Assembly: GCF_900107045.1 (NCBI RefSeq)
Contig: NZ_FNON01000010.1
Coordinates: forward strand, 1 to 64,000
Reading direction: 5' to 3'
DNA from: Amycolatopsis xylanica
GTDB taxonomy: Bacteria > Actinomycetota > Actinomycetes > Mycobacteriales > Pseudonocardiaceae
Length of the DNA stretch: 64,000 nt
The translations under genes and the position numbers were made by a program. Every line of letters begins with the position of its first letter. Positions within the stretch are counted from its first letter, which is position 1. Under the pieces are notes generated by a model that had not been told where the DNA came from, did not search any database, and saw nothing but the letters and a program-made list of their open reading frames with translations. Positions 19,779 to 27,932 of the stretch are shown one piece after another.

Positions 19779-20536
19779 GTGCGGTCCAGCTCTCCGCGTT
19801 GCGCGGCCTGCAACAGCCGGTCCCGCAGTTCGCGGGCATGGCGACGGCTCACCGGCACGTCACCGGCGTCGGTGTGGGCGAGCAGGCCGCCCGCCGAATC
19901 GCTGCGCAGCTCCAGCACCGCGCCGATGGCGACCAGGTAACCCCGGTGCACCCGCGAGAAACCCGTGCCCTCCCAATACTCTTCGAGCCGCGAGATCGGC
20001 ATCCGCACCAGGTGCACCCCGGATTTGGTGTGCAGCCGCACGTAGTCGCCGTGCGCCTCGACGAACCGCACGTCGGCGCGCCGCACATAACGCGTGCGCC
20101 CGCCGATCTCGACCGGCAGCGCGGCCATCGCGTCGACCTGAGGCTTGCCCGGCTCGTCGCCGACCATCTTGAGCACCTTGCCGAGCGCCGCGGCCAGCCG
20201 TTCCGCGCGCACGGGCTTGAGCAGGTAGTCGACGGCGCCGATGCCGTACGCGGTGACCGCGTGCCCGTCGTGCGCGGTGACGAACACGATCACCGGCGGG
20301 CTGCTCAGCTTCGCGAGCAGCGAGGCGAGTTCGAGCCCGTCCAGCCCCGGCATCGAGATGTCGAGGAAGACGGCGTCGAAATGGTCGGCCTGCAGCATCT
20401 TCAACGCGCTCAGCGGATCACCGGCGGCACGCACCTCACCGACCTCGGGCGCGTCGGTGAGCAGATGCACGAGTTCGTCCAAAGCGGGCGGGACATCGTC
20501 GACCGCCAGGACCCGCAATCCTGTCGATCCGGTCAT
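19775..20536 (-). CDS. LytTR-family response regulator
   Basis: 253-aa two-domain regulator. The receiver domain (about 8-125) has acidic DD near residues 13-14, the phospho-acceptor D59 in AVFLDISMPGLDG, and the conserved lysine in DYLLKPV. The C-terminal LytTR DNA-binding domain includes YVRRADVRFVEAHGDYVRLHT and FSRVHRGYLV. Its start overlaps the kinase stop by 4 nt. Systems of this type (BtsSR, YpdAB) control pyruvate or other carboxylate transporters; the adjacency to two SSS symporters suggests the same here. Confidence 0.92.
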   Translation of the reverse strand: MTGSTGLRVLAVDDVPPALDELVHLLTDAPEVGEVRAAGDPLSALKMLQADHFDAVFLDISMPGLDGLELASLLAKLSSPPVIVFVTAHDGHAVTAYGIGAVDYLLKPVRAERLAAALGKVLKMVGDEPGKPQVDAMAALPVEIGGRTRYVRRADVRFVEAHGDYVRLHTKSGVHLVRMPISRLEEYWEGTGFSRVHRGYLVAIGAVLELRSDSAGGLLAHTDAGDVPVSRRHARELRDRLLQAAQRGELDRT

Positions 20537-21549
20537 GACGGCAACACCCCCGGCTGGAATCGGGGCACGCGAACGGTCACCTTGGTACCGGCATCCCTTT
20601 CCGTTTCGACGATCAGGCCGTAGAACGGCCCGTAGACCGTACGCAGCCGGCGGTCCACATTGGCCAATCCCAGACTGCCATCCTGGCCCCGTCCGGCGAG
20701 AATGTCCTTGGCGCGCTCGGGATCCATGCCGATCCCGTCGTCCTCGACGGTGATCACGCAGTCGTTGCCCTCGGCCTGCCCGTGCACCTGGACCAGCCCC
20801 GGCTCGCCACGCGGCTCGATGCCGTGCCGGATCGCGTTCTCCACCAGCGGCTCCAGCACCAGGTACGGCACCGGGATGGCGAGCACCTCGGGGGCCACCC
20901 GCACCTGCACCCGCAGCCGTTCGCCGAGCACGGCCCGCTGCAGCGCCAGGTAGGAGTCGATGGCCCGGAACTCCTCGGCCACCATCGTGTACTCCCCATG
21001 GCGCGCGAGGCTGTACCGGGTGTAGTCGGCGAAGTCGAGCATCAGCTCGTGTGCCCGATCGGGATCCGAGCGGACCAGTGAAGCGATCACAGTCAAGGCG
21101 TTGTACACGAAATGCGGCGAGATCTCCGCGCGCAACGCCCGCAGCTCCGCCTGCGCCGCCTGTTCGGCCGAAGCCTCCAGCCGCCCGCGCTCCAGCGCGT
21201 GGACCACCAGGTCGGCGGCCTCTTTTGCGGCGGCCGACTTGACGTCGCCCGCGATCACCAGCACGCCGGCCAGTTCATCGTGGACGTGCAGTGGAAGCGC
21301 TATCAGCTCACTGCGCGCACCGGGCGCCTCGTTGTGGAGCACCTCGTCGAGCAGCTTGGCGACGTTGCCGTCATCGCCGGGCCTGCCGGACCAGACGAGC
21401 GAGCCGGAGAGATCGGCCAGCCCGAGCCCGGGCACGGCGAAGAGCCTTCGCAGCCCGTGCGCGGCCTTGCGCACCCCGGTCCCGGCGAGCCCGTCCATCA
21501 GGTCATCGGCGATCCGGCGCGCGGCGGCGAGCGTCGGCAACACAGCCAT
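20533..21549 (-). CDS. LytS-like sensor histidine kinase (GAF-type input, no membrane span)
   Basis: 338 aa. An N-terminal GAF-like region (about 1-115) is followed by the His_kinase domain with the phospho-acceptor in EISPHFVYNALTVIASL (about H146), then an HATPase domain with PYLVLEPLVENAIRHGI (N box) and DDGIGMD (G1 box). No membrane helix is evident, so it should sense an intracellular signal, unlike membrane-bound LytS or BtsS. ATG 21549 was chosen because the GAF region starts there; upstream codons look non-coding. It is the first gene of the kinase-regulator-symporter series and divergent from the STAND gene. Confidence 0.9.
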   Translation of the reverse strand: MAVLPTLAAARRIADDLMDGLAGTGVRKAAHGLRRLFAVPGLGLADLSGSLVWSGRPGDDGNVAKLLDEVLHNEAPGARSELIALPLHVHDELAGVLVIAGDVKSAAAKEAADLVVHALERGRLEASAEQAAQAELRALRAEISPHFVYNALTVIASLVRSDPDRAHELMLDFADYTRYSLARHGEYTMVAEEFRAIDSYLALQRAVLGERLRVQVRVAPEVLAIPVPYLVLEPLVENAIRHGIEPRGEPGLVQVHGQAEGNDCVITVEDDGIGMDPERAKDILAGRGQDGSLGLANVDRRLRTVYGPFYGLIVETERDAGTKVTVRVPRFQPGVLPS

Positions 21550-21640
21550 GCGGCGAATCCTAGCCGCCCATGTCCCCGGCTCAGCGGATTCGCCGGGCCG
21601 TGTGGTGGCGCTACCCTGCTGAGCCAAGGGGGGATAGTCG

Positions 21641-23938
21641 ATGGACGTCGTCGATTCACGCCCATGGCCGGAAGCCGCGCGGACACCCGCGGACTTCGTC
21701 GGCCTGCTCAGGCGGATGCGTGACCGCTCCGGCCTGAGCATGCGGCTGATCGAGCGCCGCGCCGCCGCGCTCGGTCACAGCCTGCCGCCGAGCACGCTCG
21801 CCACGATGCTCGGCCGCGACAGCCTGCCCCGGGAGCGGCTCATCACGGCCCTGCTCAGGGCCTGCGGCGAAGACCAGGCCGCGGTCGCCCGCTGGATCGA
21901 GGTGCGCCGCAGGCTCGCCGGCGGCGGCACGGTCACGCCGCCGATGGCCGGGGCACTGCGTCAGCTGCCGATGGACATCGAGGAGTTCACCGGCCGCGAA
22001 GCGGAGCTGGCCGAGCTGGGCCGGTTGTCGCGGGAGGGGACGGCGGTCGGCGTCACGGTGATCACCGGCATGGCCGGGGTCGGCAAGACCAGGCTGGCCG
22101 TCCGCGCGGCGCACCTGCTGGTCCGCGCGGGGACGTTCGACGAGATCCAGCTCTGGGCCGACCTGCGCCTGGACTCCCCGCTCGACCCTGGCGTCGTGCT
22201 GGAGACCTTCCTCCACACACTGGGCCTGCCCGCCGAACAGATCCCGCTCGGCCTCGAGTCCCGCGCGGTGATCTTCCGCGACCGGCTCGCGGGCCGCCGG
22301 GCGCTGGTACTGCTGGACAACGTCGCCGACGAGACCCAGGTGCTCCCGCTGCTGCCCGGCAGCACGACCAATCACGTGCTCGTCACCAGCAGGAACACCC
22401 TGACCGGCCTCGACGGCGCCCGCTACGTCGACCTGGACGTCTTCACCCCGGAGGAGTCCGTCGCGCTGATGGCCCGCATCGCCGGCCGCCATCGCACCGA
22501 CGCGGACCCGGAAGCCGCTCGCCGCATCGCCGAACTCTGCGGCCATCTGCCCTTGGCGGTCTCACTGGCCGCCCGGCGCCTGGCGACGCGTCCAGCCTGG
22601 TCGCTGCCCGCGTTCGCGAACCGCTTGGCGGACAACAGGCTCGCCCGGCTCGGCTCGTCCCACCGCTCGGTCTCCGGCGTGTTCGCCCTTTCGTACCAGG
22701 CGTTGCCGTCGGCCGCCCAGCGGATGTTCCGCCTGCTGGGCAGTCACATGGCCGATGACATCGATGTGCGGGCCGCGGCGGCTTTGGCCGGTGTCGCGGC
22801 ATTGGAAGCGGATCAGATGCTGGAGCGCCTGTTGGACGAGCATTTGCTGATCCAGGCGACGCCCGGTCGCTACCGCATGCACGACTTGGTAAGGCTTTTC
22901 GCCCGTAGCAAGGCTTCGGAATCGGCTGACGCGCTCGTCCGGCTGCTGGAGCACTATCAAGCGGGCGCCGAGCAGGCCACAAAGCTGTTGCATCCGACCG
23001 AAAGCCGTCGCCTGCCTGCCTCGCCGTCGCCGGGGACGTGCCCGATCGCCACGGTGGCGGACGCGACCACGTGGCTGGAGGCCGAGCACCGCAACCTGCT
23101 CGGCCTGGCCGCCCGCGCTCCTGACCTGCCGAAACAGGCCCTGCCCCCGCTGATCTGCGCGGTCACCGTGCTCTATCGCCCCCTGACCAACCTCGGCCTG
23201 TCCAGTACCCACATCCGGCTCACCGAGTTCGCCTTGGCCGCCGCCCGCCGCATCCCCGACCGCCGCGCCGAAGCGATGCTCCTCGAAGACCTCGGCACGA
23301 TCCACAGCCAGCACGGAGGCTTGAGCGAGGCGATCGAGCACAACACGGCGGCGCTGGCGATCTGGTGTGAACTGGGCGACCGCACCGGCGAAGCGGGCTG
23401 CCTCACCGGCCTCGGCATCGCCTACTACCAGCAAGGCCGGTTCGCGGAGGCGGCCGAGACACTGAAGGCGGCCCTGGTGCCCAGCCGCGAGTCCGGCTAC
23501 GCGATCGGCGAGGCGAGCGTGCTCAACTACCTCGGCCTGGTCTGCCAAGGCATGGCCGACTTCGAGGAGGCGATCCGCTGGCATTCGAAGAGCATGGACC
23601 GCTACGAGAAGGCCGGTAGCAGGCATGGCTGGGCTTTCGCCGTGGCCAATACGGGGTGGGCGTATCAGCGTTCGGGCCGTCCTGCTGAGGCGATTCCTTG
23701 CCATGAGCGATCTTTGGCTGTATTTGCGACCGTTTCTGACCGGTACAACGAGGCTGAGCAGCATTGGGGTCTTGGACAGGCCTTCCACGCGCTCGGGGAC
23801 GGCAAGGCCGCGCGGGAGCAGTGGGATCGGGCGATCACGATGCTGCGGGATGCCTCGTTGATCGAACCCGCGGAGGCGGCGGCTTTGCTGGGTCAGGCGG
23901 TTCCGGATACGCCGGAGATCGTTCGGCTGAACAGCTAG
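21641..23938 (+). CDS. STAND regulator: HTH, NB-ARC ATPase, TPR
   Basis: 765 aa. An XRE-like N-terminus (about 15-90, with FVGLLRRMRDRSGLSMRLIERRA) joins an NB-ARC ATPase domain: Walker A GMAGVGKT (about 143-150), Walker B ALVLLDNV, and a GLPLAV-equivalent GHLPLAVSLAARRLA. A winged-helix section and C-terminal TPR repeats (HNTAALAIWCELGDRTGEAGCLTGLGIAYYQQGR and following) complete it. Such AfsR-like proteins lacking the BTAD domain are common in actinomycetes and are thought to switch on nucleotide and ligand binding. It stands alone, divergent from the histidine kinase; targets are unknown. Confidence 0.88.
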   Translation: MDVVDSRPWPEAARTPADFVGLLRRMRDRSGLSMRLIERRAAALGHSLPPSTLATMLGRDSLPRERLITALLRACGEDQAAVARWIEVRRRLAGGGTVTPPMAGALRQLPMDIEEFTGREAELAELGRLSREGTAVGVTVITGMAGVGKTRLAVRAAHLLVRAGTFDEIQLWADLRLDSPLDPGVVLETFLHTLGLPAEQIPLGLESRAVIFRDRLAGRRALVLLDNVADETQVLPLLPGSTTNHVLVTSRNTLTGLDGARYVDLDVFTPEESVALMARIAGRHRTDADPEAARRIAELCGHLPLAVSLAARRLATRPAWSLPAFANRLADNRLARLGSSHRSVSGVFALSYQALPSAAQRMFRLLGSHMADDIDVRAAAALAGVAALEADQMLERLLDEHLLIQATPGRYRMHDLVRLFARSKASESADALVRLLEHYQAGAEQATKLLHPTESRRLPASPSPGTCPIATVADATTWLEAEHRNLLGLAARAPDLPKQALPPLICAVTVLYRPLTNLGLSSTHIRLTEFALAAARRIPDRRAEAMLLEDLGTIHSQHGGLSEAIEHNTAALAIWCELGDRTGEAGCLTGLGIAYYQQGRFAEAAETLKAALVPSRESGYAIGEASVLNYLGLVCQGMADFEEAIRWHSKSMDRYEKAGSRHGWAFAVANTGWAYQRSGRPAEAIPCHERSLAVFATVSDRYNEAEQHWGLGQAFHALGDGKAAREQWDRAITMLRDASLIEPAEAAALLGQAVPDTPEIVRLNS

Positions 23939-23940
23939 GG

Positions 23941-23973
23941 GAGGGGTGGCCGTCCCCCAGCCGGCCACCCCTC
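23941..23973. terminator. Hairpin terminator between convergent genes
   Basis: GAGGGGTGGCCG (23941-23952) pairs with CGGCCACCCCTC (23962-23973). It separates the STAND gene (ends 23938) from the secreted-protein gene (ends 23979). No U-tract follows, as is usual in these genomes. Confidence 0.75.
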
Positions 23974-23978
23974 GCTGG

Positions 23979-24473
23979 TCAGGACCGGCTTCGTGCCGCG
24001 AAAGTGTCGCTCGCGCACAGGTGCCACTTCTGCCAGCTGCTCCCGGTCCAGGAGCTGCACCAGCGGCGGGGCGGGCTGTCGCACCCCTGAACTTCCACTG
24101 TCGGATACTGATCGTGGTAGTAGTACGCGTCCAGAATGTGCGTGGCGCAGCCGCCCATTTTCGTCCAAGAGCCGGCGCCGCGAACCGCTCGATACATTTG
24201 AGCATCGGAGCCGGAGACGAACCATTCTTCGTGTCCGTCCCTCCAAGTCACGACGAGGACACAGTCCTCCAGGCAGTAAGCATCTCCTTCGAGTTTCCAC
24301 GTCGTCTTGAAGTGGTACTTTCCGAAAACGCTGGGCTGAGCCGCGGTCTTGCTTATCTTCGCCGGTCCGGTCGGCCGCATCGCCGGTGCCGCGTTCGCGG
24401 AACCGGTCGCGCTCACGGAAAGCCCGATGGCCAGCGCGGTGACGGCGATCAGTCTGAGTACTCGTACAAGCAT
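23979..24473 (-). CDS. Secreted protein of unknown function, cysteine-rich
   Basis: 164 aa with a clear signal peptide (MLVRVLRLIAVTALAIGLSV followed by SATGSANA-A, cleavage near 28). The mature part has about six cysteines, suggesting disulfides, and a pattern of aromatic residues (GKYHFKTTWKLEGDAYCLEDC, WTKMGGC, WCSSWTGSSWQKWHLC). No family was recognised. The promoter region upstream contains three CCGAAC-type direct repeats at 24554-24580. Confidence 0.75.
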   Translation of the reverse strand: MLVRVLRLIAVTALAIGLSVSATGSANAAPAMRPTGPAKISKTAAQPSVFGKYHFKTTWKLEGDAYCLEDCVLVVTWRDGHEEWFVSGSDAQMYRAVRGAGSWTKMGGCATHILDAYYYHDQYPTVEVQGCDSPPRRWCSSWTGSSWQKWHLCASDTFAARSRS

Positions 24474-24553
24474 TCTGTGTTCGTCCTCTCGTCAAGGAAA
24501 CCCCTGCGAACAAAGGCAACGCTTCCACGAGAGGTCGCTGTTCGGCCACAGAA

Positions 24554-24580
24554 CCGAACAGTCCCGAACGATCCCGAACA
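24554..24580. promoter_or_regulatory. Three 7-bp direct repeats at 10-bp spacing (SARP-like site)
   Basis: CCGAACA (24554-24560), CCGAACG (24564-24570) and CCGAACA (24574-24580) recur every 10 bp in the intergenic region between the divergent secreted-protein and CPCC genes. Heptamer direct repeats about one helical turn apart are typical of SARP/AfsR-type activator sites. Which gene they serve is not evident. Confidence 0.45.
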
Positions 24581-24647
24581 CGACGGTCCGGCTGTGCGCG
24601 GCCGGATATTCGGCGCGACCTCGGACCCGAGCGTGCATGATGAACAA

Positions 24648-25031
24648 GTGTCGGATGATCGAATGGCAGGAAACCAAGATCCGCGCCCTGTGGTCCGTGG
24701 GCCGAACGACGATCCGTCGCTGTCAGACGAGGAGCTGGTGGCTCAGCGAATGGGTTGGTTTCACGCTTACCTGAGCCAGAAGAACGTCTTCGCGCCACGT
24801 GGCGGCGGGCCGTACACCTGCCCATGCTGTGGCCACGCGACTCTTGACGAGCGAGGCGGGTACGACATCTGCCGCGAATGCTGGTGGGAAGACGACGGGC
24901 AGGACGACCACGACAGTGCCGTTGTCCGGGGCGGACCGAACGGACGCACCAGCCTTGATGAGGCGAGGGCCGACTACGTGGCAGGCGGTGGTGTGCGCGA
25001 GACGCATACCCCGCCCAGCCTGCCCGAGTGA
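24648..25031 (+). CDS. CPCC-motif cysteine-rich protein
   Basis: About 127 aa (122 if the ATG at 24663 is used; GTG 24633 is another option). The signature is YTCPCCGHATLDERGGYDICRECWWEDDGQDD, matching the small cysteine-rich CPCC family, probably a zinc-ribbon-like fold from its two Cys pairs. It ends with RGGPNGRTSLDEARADYVAGG, typical for the family. Members often sit beside secreted-toxin or immunity genes, but no function is established. No strong ribosome-binding site fixes the start. Confidence 0.75.
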   Translation: MSDDRMAGNQDPRPVVRGPNDDPSLSDEELVAQRMGWFHAYLSQKNVFAPRGGGPYTCPCCGHATLDERGGYDICRECWWEDDGQDDHDSAVVRGGPNGRTSLDEARADYVAGGGVRETHTPPSLPE

Positions 25032-25045
25032 GCTGGCCGAATAGG

Positions 25046-25089
25046 TCGTGCGCGTTGCGGGCGGTTAGAACCGCCCGCAACGCGCACGA
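25046..25089. terminator. 44-bp palindrome, GGTT-AG-AACC core (copy)
   Basis: Perfect palindrome apart from the 2-nt centre: TCGTGCGCGTTGCGGGC and its complement around GGTTAGAACC. It lies between the convergent CPCC gene (ends 25031) and the sugar-binding protein gene (ends 25094). The same sequence recurs at 43357-43400 and 57962-58005 with the centre reading CT, that is, inverted. Confidence 0.85.
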
Positions 25090-25093
25090 GCCC

Positions 25094-26086
25094 TTAGCAC
25101 TTCTGCTTGTAGAAGTACTGGGAGTTCGCGTCCAGGGTGTCCTTGGTGATCGAGTGGAGCTGCGCGGTCAGCGTGCGCGTGACCGGCTTGCCTTCCAGCG
25201 CCGCGATCGCCTGCTGGACGCCCTGCTGGCCGATGGCGGCCGGGTCCTGGGCGATGAGGCCCTGGTACTCGCCCTTCTTGAGGCCCTCGACCTCGGACGG
25301 GGAGGCGTCGAAGCCGATCAGGTTGACCGCGCCGACCTTGCCCGCGTTGCGCAGGCCGGTCGCGGCGCCCTCGCCGGTGTTCAGGTTGGTGGCGAAGATG
25401 CCGACCAGGTCGGGGGTCGACGCGAGCGCCGCGGTGACCTTCGAGGCGGCCTGGTCGGGCTCGTTCTGGGTGAACTGGACGCCGGCCGACTTCAGGTTCG
25501 GGTGGTTGGCCAGCTCGTCCGTGAAGCCCTTGGCGCGGGCGTTCGTGGTGGACGTACCCGCGATCGTGTCGAGCACGAGCACCGAGCCGGGCTTGTCGCC
25601 GACCAGCTTGGCCAGCGTCTGGGCCGCGAGCTTGCCGCCCTCGGTGTTGTCCGACGAGATGGACGCCTCGGCGACGCTGGTGTCCTTGAGGGCCGTGTCG
25701 ACCTCGATGATCTTGGCGCCGCGGGTCTTGACCTGCTGGATCGGGGCGAGCATGGCCTGGGCGTCTGTCGGGGCGATGAGCAGTGCCGACGGCGGGTTCG
25801 AGCCGAGCGCGTTGACGAGCTGGGTCTGCATCGCGGCGTCGAACTTCTGCGGGGCCTGGGTGGTGAGCTCGTAGCCCGCCTTCTTGGCCTCGGCCTCGGC
25901 GCCGCACTGCATCGAGATGTAGAACGGCTCGGCCTGCACACCCGGGATGAGGGCGAGCTTCTTGCCTGCGGCGGGCTTGGCGGAGTCGCCGCCGGAGCCG
26001 GTCTGGCCGACCGTGCCGGAACCGCAGGCCGTCAGGAGCGCGGCGGCGGAGAACATGGCTCCCGCCACGAGAAGGGTCTTCTTCAT
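25094..26086 (-). CDS. Sugar ABC transporter substrate-binding lipoprotein
   Basis: 330-aa periplasmic-binding-protein-like lipoprotein of the ribose/xylose-binding (Peripla_BP_4) type. It begins MKKTLLVAGAMFSAAALLTAC, where the lipobox LTAC puts the lipidated Cys near residue 21. Typical family segments follow: KLALIPGVQAEPFYISMQCGAEAEAKKAGY, ALLIAPTDAQAM, and SSDNTEGGKLAAQTL. It starts 29 nt after the permease gene and is the last gene of the LacI-ManA operon. Mannose or a related hexose is the inferred ligand from the ManA and GH92 neighbours. Confidence 0.92.
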   Translation of the reverse strand: MKKTLLVAGAMFSAAALLTACGSGTVGQTGSGGDSAKPAAGKKLALIPGVQAEPFYISMQCGAEAEAKKAGYELTTQAPQKFDAAMQTQLVNALGSNPPSALLIAPTDAQAMLAPIQQVKTRGAKIIEVDTALKDTSVAEASISSDNTEGGKLAAQTLAKLVGDKPGSVLVLDTIAGTSTTNARAKGFTDELANHPNLKSAGVQFTQNEPDQAASKVTAALASTPDLVGIFATNLNTGEGAATGLRNAGKVGAVNLIGFDASPSEVEGLKKGEYQGLIAQDPAAIGQQGVQQAIAALEGKPVTRTLTAQLHSITKDTLDANSQYFYKQKC

Positions 26087-26115
26087 TGTCAGTGCCTCAC
26101 TTCGTTGTGGGGGGA

Positions 26116-27168
26116 CTAGCGGGAGTTGCGCTTGCGACGGCGCTGCTGGTCGAACCAGACCGCGGCGATGAGGACCGCGCCGACCGCGATCATCTGCCAG
26201 AAGTCCTGGACGTGGGTGATGTTGAAGCCCTTCTTCAGCACCGCCGGGATGAACACGCCGATCACCGTGCCCAGCACCGAGCCGATACCGCCGAAGAGGG
26301 AGGTGCCACCCATCACCGTCGCCGCGATGGCGTTGAGGTTGTCGGTGGTGTGCGCCGAGATCGTGGTCGACGCGTAGTACGCCAGCGACATGAACCCGGC
26401 GATGCCCGCCAGGAACCCGGTGAGCGTGTAGATCTTCAGCAGGTGCGCGGTGACACCGATGCCGACGCGGCGCGCCGCCTCGGCGTTGGAGCCGACCGCG
26501 TAGGTGTAGCGGCCGAACTTGGTGGTGTGCAGCAGCCACGCGCCGATCAGGGTGATGACCACCGCCACCAGCACCAGGTTCGGCACCCCGCCGAAGGACG
26601 TGCCGTAGCCGAGCGTCTTGTTGAGCTCGGTCGGCACGCTGCGCACGTCGGACCCGTTGTTGAGCAGGTACGCCGCGCCGAGCGCGCCGCCCATGGTGCC
26701 GAGCGTGACGATCAGCGGCGGGATCTTGGCCACCGCGATCAGGAAACCGTTGAGCAGGCCCCACGCCGTTCCCGCGACGACCGCGGCCGCGAGACCGGCG
26801 AAGATGATGCCCCACCCGGCTTTGGTCGCGTCGCCGTCCGGGCTCAGCGCCTCCATCGTCTTGCCCGCGACCATGCCCGCGAAGATCAGCACGGAGCCGA
26901 CCGACAGGTCGATGCCGCTGGTGATGATCACGAACGTCATGCCGACCGAGAGCACCAGCAGCACCGAGGTCTCGATGAGCAGGGTCTGGAAGGTGAACAG
27001 GGTCGCGAACTCGTTCGGCGCGATCGCGGTGAACACCACGATCAGCGCGATGAGCACGAGCGCGATCCAGAACGTGTTGGCCGCGGCCAGCCTCGTCCAC
27101 ATCGGACGCTTCTCGAACCCGTCCACGGTTGACTGGATGGCGGGCTTGTCCTTGGTGGCCACGGTCAC
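26116..27168 (-). CDS. Sugar ABC transporter permease (RbsC/XylH type)
   Basis: 350-aa membrane protein with about ten helices. The characteristic stretches are SVGMTFVIITSGIDLSVGSVLIFAGMV, the EAA-like loop GSNAEAARRVGIGV, and ATVMGGTSLFGGIGSVLGTVIG, all matching BPD_transp_2 permeases for pentoses and hexoses. The GTG at 27168 overlaps the ATPase stop by 4 nt. One permease gene is present, so a homodimeric channel is expected. Confidence 0.93.
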   Translation of the reverse strand: MTVATKDKPAIQSTVDGFEKRPMWTRLAAANTFWIALVLIALIVVFTAIAPNEFATLFTFQTLLIETSVLLVLSVGMTFVIITSGIDLSVGSVLIFAGMVAGKTMEALSPDGDATKAGWGIIFAGLAAAVVAGTAWGLLNGFLIAVAKIPPLIVTLGTMGGALGAAYLLNNGSDVRSVPTELNKTLGYGTSFGGVPNLVLVAVVITLIGAWLLHTTKFGRYTYAVGSNAEAARRVGIGVTAHLLKIYTLTGFLAGIAGFMSLAYYASTTISAHTTDNLNAIAATVMGGTSLFGGIGSVLGTVIGVFIPAVLKKGFNITHVQDFWQMIAVGAVLIAAVWFDQQRRRKRNSR

Positions 27169-27932
27169 GCCGCCTCCTCTTGCACGAGCGCGCCGGTCAT
27201 CGCGGCGACGAGATCTTCGAGCTTGGTGTCCTCGGCCTTGAAGCGGGCGACGCGCTGGCCGAGGCGGAGCACCTCGATCCGGTCGGCGACGCTGAGCACC
27301 TCGGGCATGTTGTGACTGATCAGCACGACCGCGATGCCGCGGTCGCGCACCTTCTTGATGACGTCGAGCACGCGCTCGGTCTGCACCACGCCCAGCGCCG
27401 CGGTCGGCTCGTCCATGAACACGACCTTCGACGCCCACACCACCGAGCGCGCCACGGCGACGCTCTGGCGCTGGCCGCCCGACAGCGCGCCGATCGGCAC
27501 GTCGGTGCTCTGCAGCGTGACGCCGAGCTGCTTGAACTCCTCGATGGCCTGGCGGCGCATCTCGGCCTTGTCCAGCATCCCGAGCTTGCCGAGGATGCCC
27601 TTGCGGTGGATTTCCCTGCCCAGGAACAGGTTCGCGGCCGGGTCCAGTTCCAGTGCGACAGCCAGGTCCTGGTACACGGTCTCGATGCCGAGCTCGCGGG
27701 CGGTGGTCGGCGAGTCGAGGCGGATCTTCTCGCCGTCGAGCACGATGTCGCCGGAGTCGGGCTGCTCCGCGCCGGACAGGCACTTGACCAAAGTGGACTT
27801 GCCAGCGCCGTTGTCACCGATCAGCGCGGTGACCTCGCCCGCGCGGGCCTGGAACGAGGCGCCGCGCAGTGCTTCCACGGAACCGTAGTGCTTCACCAGA
27901 TCGCGTGCGTCGAGCAGGATCTCGGCGCTCAT
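27165..27932 (-). CDS. Sugar ABC transporter ATP-binding protein (single domain)
   Basis: 255 aa with Walker A GDNGAGKST, ABC signature LSGGQRQSVAVARSV, Walker B VVFMDEPTAALG and switch histidine in VLISHNM. It resembles RbsA/XylG-type sugar ATPases but has only one ABC domain (RbsA has two), as in FrcA-type fructose/mannose transporters. It overlaps manA upstream and the permease downstream by 4 nt each. Confidence 0.93.
   Translation of the reverse strand: MSAEILLDARDLVKHYGSVEALRGASFQARAGEVTALIGDNGAGKSTLVKCLSGAEQPDSGDIVLDGEKIRLDSPTTARELGIETVYQDLAVALELDPAANLFLGREIHRKGILGKLGMLDKAEMRRQAIEEFKQLGVTLQSTDVPIGALSGGQRQSVAVARSVVWASKVVFMDEPTAALGVVQTERVLDVIKKVRDRGIAVVLISHNMPEVLSVADRIEVLRLGQRVARFKAEDTKLEDLVAAMTGALVQEEAA

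Noticed and set aside
24541..24647. Possible small ORFs before the CPCC gene
   Set aside because: No motif or ribosome-binding site; the repeats there look regulatory instead.
25094..27100. Extension of the sugar-binding protein frame to 668 codons
   Set aside because: The lipoprotein signal at 26086 marks the start; the upstream part is the permease gene in another frame.
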